This document shows, piece after piece, positions 56,014-64,000 of a DNA stretch of 64,000 bases. The notes beneath the pieces were generated by a model. It saw only the letters and a program-made list of their open reading frames with translations. It had not been told where the DNA came from and did not search any database. The first letter of the stretch is position 1; each line of letters starts with the position of its first letter. Origin of the DNA: Isoetes taiwanensis (taxonomy: Eukaryota; Streptophyta; Lycopodiopsida; Isoetales; Isoetaceae); NCBI GenBank assembly GCA_021234155.1, contig JAJEKV010000060.1:5354323-5418322 (forward strand), given 5' to 3'. Position numbers and translations under genes: made by a program.

Positions 56014-56395
56014 TCCCGCGCATTTTGAACATGCTAGGATCTGGAACAAGTCATTTTTGAACATGCTAGGATCTGGAACAAGTCATTGGCGCGCCATGGG
56101 TCGCCTAGAGAGACTGACAGTGTGCTGAGAGAGAGCAAGGAGGAAGATAGGTAGGTAGGGAAGGAAGGCTAGAGAGATAGAGCAGGGAGGAAAATAGGAT
56201 GTAAGAAGGCTAGAGAGATTGAGCAGAGAGGAAGAAGGTAAGAGAGGGCTAGAGAGAGAAAGTGAGGTCAGAGAGGGCTAGAGAGAGAAAGTGCTAGGCG
56301 CTAGAGAGAGAAAGTGAGGTCAGAGAGCGCCAGAGAGAGAATGTGCTAGGCGCCAGAGAGAGAATGTGCTAGGCGCCAGAGAGAATGTTAGTGGA
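56014..56395 (+). repeat. 32-bp tandem duplication and GA-rich minisatellite
   Basis: gaacatgctaggatctggaa occurs twice in a head-to-tail repeat at about 56027-56084. From about 56100 the sequence is built from (g)gctagagagaga(a)agtg and gtgctaggcgccagagagag units with gradual divergence. Non-coding. Confidence 0.75.
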
Positions 56396-56454
56396 TGGCC
56401 CAATGGTACTGCTGAGAGAAGAGAAAGCACCGATGAGATGTTCATGCAGAAACG

Positions 56455-56712
56455 CGCCTAAAATAGCGAACTCCCAACCAGAATGGGCATGTGCCGCCCG
56501 CATGCATGCAAAACATGCATGCTCGTCCCATTCTAGAATGGCGATCCGATGTCTCGGATCGATGGGATTCTAGAATGGGACTCGCCTAAAATAGCGAACT
56601 CCCAACCAGAATGGGCATGTGCCGCCCGCATGCATGCAAAACATGCATGCTCGTCCCATTCTAGAATGGCGATCCGATGTCTCGGATCGATGGGATTCTA
56701 GAATGGGACTTC
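56455..56712 (-). repeat. Two tandem 128-bp copies, inverted relative to 49290-49425
   Basis: 56455-56583 and 56584-56712 are nearly identical (cgcctaaaatagcgaactcc ... gaatgggactt). Both are the reverse complement of the unit head at 49290-49425, with the hairpin CGATCCGA..TCGGATCG and ATTCTAGAAT. The following sequence (ccgaataaaccaaaggactt) is the inverted unit end. Confidence 0.8.
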
Positions 56713-57009
56713 ATGAAGCTCAACAAACAGCCGAATAAACCAAAGGACTTCCTTACAAACTAGGATGGGGGCGTCGAAGGTCCGGAGGCCAGAAAGAAAG
56801 GCTAAATTGGCTAGAGAAAGGCGGCGGAAAAGCGAAAAATTGGCCAAAATACCGGGGAAGAGTTATAGCCTTCCTCCCTCGCCAGCATCTTTATTTCTTT
56901 GATTTAAAGTTTGCTGGCGAGGGGGGGCTTCCTCTTCGCCATGTTTGGCAAATTTGGCGCTGCATGTACCGGTGTCCTTTTTCCTCGCCTTTTAGCCTTT
57001 CGGCCCCTG

Positions 57010-57705
57010 CGACCTTCGCCCTCGATCCTAGTTTGTTAAGGAAGTCCTTTGGTATTCGGCGCTTTGTTGGTTTCATCGCAATCGCAAGGTAAGAATGTCG
57101 CCGATTCGGCGTGAATTAATCGCCATTCTTGCTCAAGACGAGCATGCATGCATTGCATGCGTCGCATGCATGCATCGCATGCGTTTTGGGCCGTTCTTCA
57201 GGTTGGGCGTTTGCTACTTATTGCGGAGTTCTTCATCGACGTTTCATCGGCGCTTCCTCTTCTCTCAGCAGTACCTTATTCTCTTTGAACCCACCCTCCC
57301 CCCCTTCTTTGTTTTTTATATTTTGTACAAGTTCTGTTTATCATGTTTTTCCACCCGGTGGGTGATGCTTTTTTTCCACCCATTGGGTGATGCTATTCTT
57401 TGGTATGTTTCTCGTTTGTTGTGTTGGTGATGTGCAGGTACAGGTTGGCGAGCGCCATCCGTCTTGACTTCTCCATGCGGGGGCTTTTGGGAGCGATTCT
57501 ATGCCTTACGTTTGTCTAAGCCCCTTGCCGAAGGCTTATCACTAGGGTTTTTCCTCGAAAACCCGAAAGGGCGGGGTTTTTTAATCCCGGTGATAAGCTT
57601 TCGGCAGGTACATCAGCCACTCATCTATTAGCATTGTATTTGTTTTTGGGGTCCAAATGATATAATTGGATTTTCCCTTTATTTTTCGTGGCCGCTTTGT
57701 TGGTT
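57010..57705 (+). repeat. Additional direct copy of the 355-bp unit plus inverted-repeat arm
   Basis: 57010-57090 carries the unit end (tcgatcctagtttgttaagg...tttgttggtttcat). 57100-57290 is the unit head and body, here with a damaged hairpin. 57295-57700 matches 49845-50230, including ccacccggtgggt, cttatcactagggttttt and gatataattggattttccct. Confidence 0.75.
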
Positions 57706-57729
57706 TCATGCGAGTCGCAGTGCAAGAAT

Positions 57730-57944
57730 GTGTTTCAAACGAATCATTAGGACAGTCTCCGACATTGTGGTCCAAATTCCAACTTCAGCAAACTTCAAAA
57801 GTTCATTTATAAATTGCGCACAATTTGGCCTAATTATTATTTTATACTTGTTATACTTTTGGTGCTCACATTTTAGAAGTACTCCATTCATGTCAAGGAT
57901 AATAAGCCTTCTTGTAATAAATGAAAATGTTTCAGGGACAACAT
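57730..57944 (-). pseudogene. FCP1/HAD phosphatase-like gene, 5' part of the interrupted exon
   Basis: The exon starts after an acceptor TTGTTCATAG (57945-57946) and reads FITRRLIILDMNGVLLKCEH (HAD motif I with DMNG, where active FCP1 enzymes have DxDxT) and IIRPNCAQFINELLKFAEVG followed by IWTTMSETV (motif II region). It runs open into the insertion boundary. The Asn at the second motif position occurs in many plant family members, so catalytic activity is uncertain even before disruption. Upstream exons were not found in the roughly 330 bp before the ParB/methyltransferase-like gene ends. Confidence 0.75.
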
Positions 57945-58272
57945 CTATGAACAAAAAGCCATTAGTGCAACTTCCATGAAATACTAAATACATAAAACTA
58001 CAATATATCAAAATATTTTTCAATCCTATAACCCTAACTCATGATACATTATATGATTTATATGCTATATATCTCAAACATCATAATTATACATTAGGAA
58101 AGTTGTAATAGTAAATAGGATCTTGACAATTTAAAGTCAAATATATTGAAAAGTTGTCTCCATAATACTTGCTAATAGAGATCATATTCCTATGAATAAG
58201 AAATTGCATTGATTAGTTTACATAACTTCCAACATGTGCTTGATGTAATATTTTAATTTCATGCATCATGGC

Positions 58273-60240
58273 CTAAGTTGATCCATACTCATTGATTTCC
58301 CATTTCTTTGCTATCTCTCTAACAATTTTCCACTCACTAGGCCCAGAAGACCTCTCAAACTTCGAATTGATTAAAAGATACGATAGATTATCACTTGAGA
58401 TTTGTAACGATTTGCCCTTTCTTCATCTAACTCTCTGCTCCTGGTTTTCAGTTGGATTAGGATCATGAGATGCCATCAATACTTGACCAGATTCATAGTT
58501 TGGATCTTGTAATGATCCACACATGCCATCTCTTTCCATTACATTACCCTCTATTTCTTGTCCAGCTATTGGAGTATTTGTCTGCACTTCATGATCTTCT
58601 TGTCCAACTGTTAGAATTTCTTGTTCACCAGTTGGAATTTCCTCAACTTTTTTATTTAAAGAGCTTTCCATACTATCTCCAGATCTGTTTGATAATGATC
58701 CAGAAGAACTTGATGATGCGGATGCTGAGTTAGATGATAAAACTTCAAGATGTTCATCCCCTTTGGACTTTGAAGATTTCCTTTGCAGTAATTGGCTATG
58801 TGAATGTGTTGAACGGACTGGTGCAAATATCTGAAACAAATTTAGTCCTGAAAAAATGCTCACGATAGCCTCAATTGCCATCTTTTAAGCTACTGATTCT
58901 GTGAACACCAAAGCTTCTCTACCCATCAGCAAAGCCTCTCTTGCAATGTTTCCACTACAGTTGACCTCTACTATTGTCTGGTTAGACTTTGACAAACAGT
59001 TTATAAAACGAAGGATAGCACTTCTTGAAATTGTATTCTTTACAATAGGACCAACTTGATCTCTGCCTATCATTGAGTAACTTAAAGGCCGCAAATATAA
59101 ATCTTTTGACGATGTTTCTGTCTTTGGGATGTTGCACGCGGGATCATACGACGGAATCTCATCATCATTTCGAAATTCCAAGGACAACGTTTCTTGTACA
59201 AGGTTATCCAGATTGCTTCTCTTTGATTCCGAATCAAGTGCAAGCACAACATATGTTTTCACAGATATTATACTTCCTTTATCTTTGATTGATTCATGGT
59301 ACCCAAACGCCAATGGGACTTTCCCTTCTATCTTAGTAAGTACATCAATACAGCTTTGTATCTCATATGGGCTAAGAAAGAATAAGAAAGAGTATGATTC
59401 CCACATACACAAAAGTATCAAACACTCTTAGAAAATAAAGAGAATAGAAAGAAGTTGCCAATTATTTTTACAAAAAAGAATGAAAAACATACAAAACATA
59501 TCTAACTTCCAACACGTGTTGGAAGATTACAACTTGGGAGCTTTGAGAAAACGATGACAAAAGCATGACACACATAATGCCTGCTAGCACTAAATTACAA
59601 AAAGATTATCTTTCAACATGTATTGAAAGTTACTTAAGAAGAAAATTTTGAAAAAGAAGGTAAAAAGTGCTTATAATATGTTATATATTGAAAGTTACTC
59701 TACATGAAAGTTTCTAGCCAATGTGTTACAGCTTAAACTCATGGGAATTACTAGCATTATTGAGCTTCTAACGTGTGTTGGAAGTTGGAAGATACATTAC
59801 ATAAGAGGTGACCTAATGAAGCAATGCTAAAAATTTGAAGAGCACATTTCTTATTATATGGTAGATTTCCAACGTGAGTTGGAAGTTGCACTAGATGGGA
59901 GGCACTAACACAATTACAACCCTATATTTGACTTTTAACACATGTTGGAGGTATAGCCAAGAACATTCTAGAAATAAATAAAATGAAAACTCTACAATTC
60001 TATTATAAAAGTTTCAAATAGAAAAGCATTGACAATTACCTTAGCATTGATATCCGCTATCGAATCCAATAGCATCTTGAAGTTATCCTTTTGCCAACCA
60101 CCATACATATGTGTGACAATTAAGCATATGAACCTATTACTTTCAGTATGTTTTAACTCATTAACTTTACTGGCCCTTGATCCCACATCATATACCATGA
60201 CCACATTATGCTTTCTCCAATTTGAATATGTAGCATTATA
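58273..60240 (-). pseudogene. C-terminal half of a ParB/methyltransferase-like gene
   Basis: Exons on the minus strand: about 60240-60040 (VVMVYDVGSRASKVNELKHT, ICLIVTHMYGGWQKDNFKML; donor GCTAAG|GTAATT) and 59371-58273 (after TTTCTTAG). The second exon holds IQSCIDVLTKIEGKVPLAFG, then IVEVNCSGNIAREALLMGRE, which resembles the AdoMet-binding motif region of N6/N4 amino-methyltransferases (DxFxGSGTT...A...GR). A Ser-rich acidic region follows, and a final basic/helical tail ends at TAG (58273-58275). Two in-frame stops interrupt the exon (TAA 58882-58884, TGA 58423-58425). The methyltransferase assignment is tentative. Confidence 0.5.
59506..59951. repeat. Cluster of CACGTG-centred palindromes in an intron
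   Basis: CTTCCAACACGTGTTGGAAG (59506-59525) is a perfect 20-bp palindrome. Diverged copies are at 59610-59630, 59765-59784, 59866-59885 and 59932-59951, all inside the 668-bp intron 59372-60039. Another is in the ParB-region intron (63449-63467) and a half-copy is at 58224-58240. Confidence 0.75.
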
Positions 60241-60347
60241 ACAGGGGGTTACTTTTGTATTTTTGTACGTTTTTTCCTATGGTTTTGCTAAGATTTGGTT
60301 GCCGTATTTTGAAGACGTACTAATGCATACTTCTAGAGTGCGCATAC
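60236..60347 (+). repeat. Repeat copy related to 9668-9783
   Basis: It starts at taacagggggttacttttgt, directly at the point where the methyltransferase-like exon loses its frame, and ends at ttctagagtgcgc. This suggests that 60236 is the edge of an insertion in the gene. Confidence 0.6.
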
Positions 60348-60837
60348 GCTCACATTAATTTTTATGACATTTTTTAATGGTTACACCTATGATTTTTGAG
60401 GATATCTCCAATGGAAGCATGCAAGGCTCGATGAAGGATACTTTAGGGTTTAGGGTTAATCGACTGTATCTGGTTTTTCTGGCAGGGCTCGAGAAGGGGA
60501 AGGGGATGCAGGTCTCGAGGATGCCAAGGCAGAAGTCCCCGCTTCATACCTTTCTCAAACGGCCATTAGTTTTTGGCCGGCCCTTAGTTTTAGTTTCCCA
60601 GGGCTCAGGGATGCAAACGGGAAGGCAGGTCTTGAGGATTGCCCTTAGTTTTTCACTAGAACAGGGATTGGAGCAGAGTCATTTTCCAAGATCTCTTATT
60701 GGTTGAAAAGCCTTTGCCCGTGCCTTTTGCCTGTAGACTGGGCACGGTTTCTCAGCTTATTTGCTAGATATTCAAACGGTTCTTTTTCTGCACAAAACCT
60801 GCAAAACCTGCACTTTCATGATGTTGGTTATATGCAG

Positions 60838-61886
60838 GTCTAGTTTTTCTGCTGCTGAAGCTGCCAAGGCTGGAGTGCCCCTTTTAAGCTCTTCTGATGG
60901 GCTTCCTAAGGTAAATGGACCAGAACTTTTGTAATTGAAATTCCCTGTCAATCATGGATTACTTGTATCTTCAGATTGTTATGGCAGATAGATTTTGCCT
61001 TCGATGATGTGGATATTGTTCAAGAAGGCACCTTATATGCATTAGTTGGCAGAAAAGGTGCCATTGGACGTGAATCCATTATGAAGGAGAAAGTAAGATT
61101 TATCCTTCTATATGTTTTTTGTGCTCTTTATTTTTCATTCAAAGCATCATATTTCAACGTTGCAGAGCATTGCAAAAGCAGCAGACCAGTTAGTCTTTAT
61201 TGTAGATGAAGCAAGGTTTCTCGCGGAACTAGATGGCACAGTTCCTATAGTGATTCAACAGGTTGCTCATTACATTGTATGCATTTGGTAATATGTTTTC
61301 CCCATGAGTTTGTCAATTTCCTGCTGCAGAAAAACTGGATGGATGTTGCAGAAGAAATTGATGACCTTTTCCTTGGGGATGCTGAGGTAAATATGTCGGG
61401 CGGCTATTTAAATGGCTATGTGACTTGGTAAGCTAAAGCACGCAGTATCCATCCAGGTATGGCGAAGACCAAGTCATGGCGATGCTAGTCCTATGGGAGG
61501 TGACTTCCCCTTTATAACAAATGAAGGCCATTTTATCCTAGATGTGATTTTCTCATACCCCATTGCAAATGCAGGTCCTTTCCTTATATCCTTTACCCAA
61601 AAGACTATTTTCTTTATCGATGTATGAACCCTTGCTTTTTTCCTTATTGTCTCTTGGTTTGGTCATTGCAGCACAGATAGTGGAGGAAATAGAATCTGTT
61701 GATGGAGTTGTGGAACATGGGTTCATCTTGGATACTGCGTAAGTTGGTTTTTCGTTGAATTCACTGTTTGTTTCCCCCCAATTATGTAGCATGTTGCCCT
61801 TTCGTAGGTATGCTGCTGCAGTTGCTGGAAAAGATGGTGTCAATATTCAAACGTCCCTCTTCAAAGATGGATTCACTCACTCGTAG
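60838..61886 (+). pseudogene. Ribose-5-phosphate isomerase-like gene fragment (RPI4-type), 7 exons
   Basis: Seven plus-strand exons with GT..AG borders join in frame: 60838-60910, 60988-61092, 61166-61261, 61330-61386, 61457-61574, 61672-61738 and 61808-61886. The product reads IDFAFDDVDIVQEGTL, AKAADQLVFIVDEARF, KNWMDVAEEIDDLFLGDAEV, WRRPSHGDASPMGGDFPF and VEEIESVDGVVEHGFILDTA, matching the C-terminal part of chloroplast-type ribose-5-phosphate isomerase-like proteins (NagB/RpiA fold). The N-terminal part with the substrate phosphate loop is missing, and no start codon context exists upstream, so it is a truncated copy. It lies inside the minus-strand ParB/methyltransferase-like gene and was probably carried there by an insertion. 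Confidence 0.8.
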
Positions 61887-61889
61887 AAA

Positions 61890-62215
61890 CATTTTCATGA
61901 TGCGTCCATAATCAACCTCTTCCTTAATAAATTAAAGAATCCTAATATTATCATCTTTATTTTGCATCTTTATGTATGCGTTTCTTTCCATCTTTCATTT
62001 GTGACCATTCATGTGGCGAGTATTCTGTGTTTTATGCCACATCAAAGGCCATTAAATTTTCGATCACAAACCTCACTGTCAATTCCAATGGTGCAAAACA
62101 CACCAATGGTGCAATGGTGCAATATTTTAACAATAAACGCCTGCTGTGCCAATGGGAAGCGGAGGCCTGCGCTACTCGGTTGCATCGTCTCCAACCATAC
62201 ACTTTGTGAGGCTAT
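61890..62215. other. No gene recognised
   Basis: 3' flank of the isomerase-like fragment, with a small repeat (caatggtgcaa, several times, around 62085-62120). No coding similarity. Confidence 0.4.
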
Positions 62216-62219
62216 GATA

Positions 62220-62871
62220 CATCATCCATCAATAGAGTATTAGGTAATGTCTATATCTACACCTCTACACTATCCTTAAGGCCCCGAAGGGGCCAAAAAA
62301 TTTTTTTTAGTTAACATAAACCATTAACACAAAACTACGATTAACATTATTAACACAAACCATTGCATTTAACACATTTAAATTAAAATCCCCCTTAAAC
62401 CCCCTTTGGTTTGGGTGCATATTCACACGGGGGGTTACGTAGGGCAGCGAGAGCCCCAAAAAATTTATAATACATGTACAAAATTAACACCATTAAGTAC
62501 ATTCTCTCAAACCTTATAGTATTTTGCAAACCTTAATATACAGTATACAAAAACTTGTACATGCATACCCCACAAACGAGGATCGTTATGTACGGTCCAG
62601 ATCTTGGAATAAAGGGCAAATATGCCCATCCGACAGCTCTCGTTGCCCGGAGTAACCCCCCGTGTGAATATGCACCCAAACCAAAGGGGGTTTAAGGGGG
62701 ATTTTAATTTAAATGTGTTAAATGCAATGGTTTGTGTTAATAATGTTAATCGTAGTTTTGTGTTAATGGTTTATGTTAACTAAATTTTTTTTTTTTGGCC
62801 CCTTCGGGGCCTTAAGGATGGTGTAGAGGTGTAGATATAGACATTACCTAATACTCTATTGATGGATGATG
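62220..62871. mobile_element. 652-bp fold-back element with arms of about 235 bp
   Basis: The arms 62220-62454 and 62636-62871 are inverted copies. They begin catcatccatcaatagagta and include tctatatctacacctctaca, ggccccgaaggggcc, ttaaattaaaatccccctta and cacggggggttac. A 181-bp spacer carries no ORF. A truncated relative is at 8113-8510. It is a non-autonomous TIR/fold-back transposon that sits next to the frame end of the ParB-like exon. Confidence 0.85.
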
Positions 62872-62890
62872 AATGCCCATGATCTTTATT

Positions 62891-63960
62891 TCACAAACTC
62901 TCCAATTGATAACTTGCCCATGCTGGAATTTGCGAGTTTGCTTGGCGACTGTTCAGTTGGGCTTTACACCAACTTTCACAATAGCTTCTGAGCTCATTCC
63001 ATGATGCACGAATACTCGGGCTTTCATTTAATATCCTTTGAATTGTCAAACTAGAAAGACTCGTGTATTTCCACAAGTGTTGAACAACAACTTCCTTCAA
63101 TATCCTGTCATGCTTTAAATTATCTGTAAACTCTTGAAAGCTAAGAACGTTTGTTCCTTTCACCCAAGCAACTGTCCCCCAAATTAGAGCATTTCCTGTT
63201 TTTTCCATTTCATTTGGCTTCAATTGGATTGTATGACGAAATAATGACATACAAATCTCCTTGCCACTTTTAGGCTCCCCAGGCAACTTACCTTCATTAA
63301 ACATATCCTCTTATCAAATATTTTTCTTTCCGACGTTATGAGATTGTGCATCTTTTTTATTGAACTTTTGCCAAAAGTGAGCTTTACGATCTTCATAATT
63401 CTGAAATAAAATATAAAACATTTGATAGATTAGATTGGAAGGAATAACATCTAACGTGTGTTGGAAGTTAAAAGATTTTGTTACAACCTTAAATTCCTCC
63501 GGAGTAGATTTTCCTTGTTCGGCCCTTGGAGGACAACCCATAATCTCTAGTTGAGCCCTCGCTTGCTCTACTTTATCTTGGAATGGAGATACAAATCTAT
63601 TTTTTTCATTTTTCAGGTTAGTTTGTGCAGATATTTCCATCAATTTCGACATAGGAGTTTCATTTGAAAGAATTCGTACTGCACACATTCCCCACATTGC
63701 TTTAAACTCATCACTTTCTTTAGAAAGCATCTGCATTGCCATCATTGAGTGCTGACCCGCAATGACAATAAATTTAATATTATCCATCATTTCACTCAAA
63801 TTTTTTATTTCATGAGGTTTGAATGTCTGTGGATCAATTGGGAGTAAGTAGCTGCCTCTAGAAGTATAGAAGGATGTTCCATCATTTATTTTCCTATAGT
63901 TCCACTAAGCAAACTCTGGCTTACTTTTGATATCCGGAACTATGCAATTCTCAACCCGTA
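62891..63960 (-). pseudogene. ParB-like domain gene, N-terminal half
   Basis: The minus-strand exon 63960 (or beyond)-63488 reads RVENCIVPDIKSKPEFA, then YLLPIDPQTFKPHEI and IKFIVIAGQHSMMAMQML. The last resembles the xxGxHR/QHR core of ParB/sulfiredoxin-like domains (IxGxHRLxAA). A 69-84-bp GT..AG intron (about 63404-63487) leads to an exon reading KAHFWQKFNKK and on to FRHTIQLKPNEMEKT and VVVQHLWKYTSLSSL. In-frame stops are TAG (63905-63907) and adjacent TGA TAA (63311-63316). The gene probably continues at 60240-58273 beyond two insertions. It extends past the window end, so the start is unknown. Confidence 0.5.
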
Positions 63961-64000
63961 TCATCAAAGGATTGGTAAAACAAAAAATATAGTATTTTTG

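Larger units (their letters stand above)
48949..57729. mobile_element. 8.8-kb composite insertion in the FCP1-like exon
   Basis: Flanks ...acaatatc (to 48948) and gtgtttcaaac... (from 57730) rejoin the phosphatase frame exactly. The insertion begins with a CGATTCGC hairpin followed by CATTCTTGC and ends with GCAAGAATG, so a short (9-bp) inverted match lies near the ends. Contents: units of about 355 bp, a long inverted repeat, a minus-strand LINE, GA-rich DNA and inverted or direct copies of the same units. A target duplication of more than 2 bp is not seen. Confidence 0.65.

Noticed and set aside
59506-59951. CRISPR array
   Set aside because: The repeats are palindromic, diverged and irregularly spaced, and lie in a eukaryotic intron.

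Overview
This window looks like nuclear DNA of a land plant with a large, repeat-rich genome. The grounds are a multi-exon B3-domain gene of the plant REM type, a copia element with an initiator-Met-type primer site, a Ty3/gypsy element with plant-style gag and pol, several lineages of non-LTR elements, GT..AG introns and AT-rich intergenic DNA. The overall mix suggests a non-seed plant such as a fern, but this is inference. No organellar, bacterial or CRISPR features are seen. Almost everything recognisable is mobile or decayed; the B3 gene is the only cellular gene that can be read through cleanly.

Layout. 1-11.9 kb: AT-rich DNA with short repeats, LINE scraps and repeat termini, and no clear gene. 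11.9-20.6 kb: LINE remnants, including a well-preserved plus-strand reverse-transcriptase ORF (14892-16307), minus-strand copies of a family with a (TTCTA)n tail, and a copia gag scrap. 22.7-25.9 kb: a B3 transcription-factor gene on the minus strand whose 3' part is duplicated as a pseudogene at 12.4 kb. 25.9-27.8 kb: a TIR element and two GC-rich hairpin elements sharing an identical 18-bp loop sequence. 28.1-30.2 kb: a minus-strand element encoding an HUH/Rep-type endonuclease (HLH motif and YCMK motif), closest in type to the Replitron group, with a structured, partly tRNA-like 3' terminus. 32.0-34.0 kb: a truncated copia element. 36.8-47.85 kb: a complete Ty3/gypsy insertion with two LTRs, a 5-bp target duplication, gag, decayed pol and about 3-4 kb of extra sense-strand coding sequence between pol and the 3' LTR.

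48.6-64 kb: two minus-strand genes broken by insertions. One encodes an FCP1/HAD-type phosphatase-like protein and is split by an 8.8-kb composite of roughly 355-bp tandem units, a long inverted repeat, a minus-strand LINE and GA-rich DNA; removing the insert restores the reading frame. The other carries a ParB-like domain and, less certainly, a methyltransferase-like domain. It contains five in-frame stops, each one C-to-T change from a Gln or Arg codon, has CACGTG-centred palindromes in its introns, and is interrupted by a fragment of a ribose-5-phosphate-isomerase-like gene (plus strand) and by a 652-bp fold-back element.

The strongest candidate for a little-described system is the HUH element at 28.1-30.2 kb, followed by the ParB/methyltransferase-like gene with its palindrome-bearing introns, and the tandem units with compensated hairpins.
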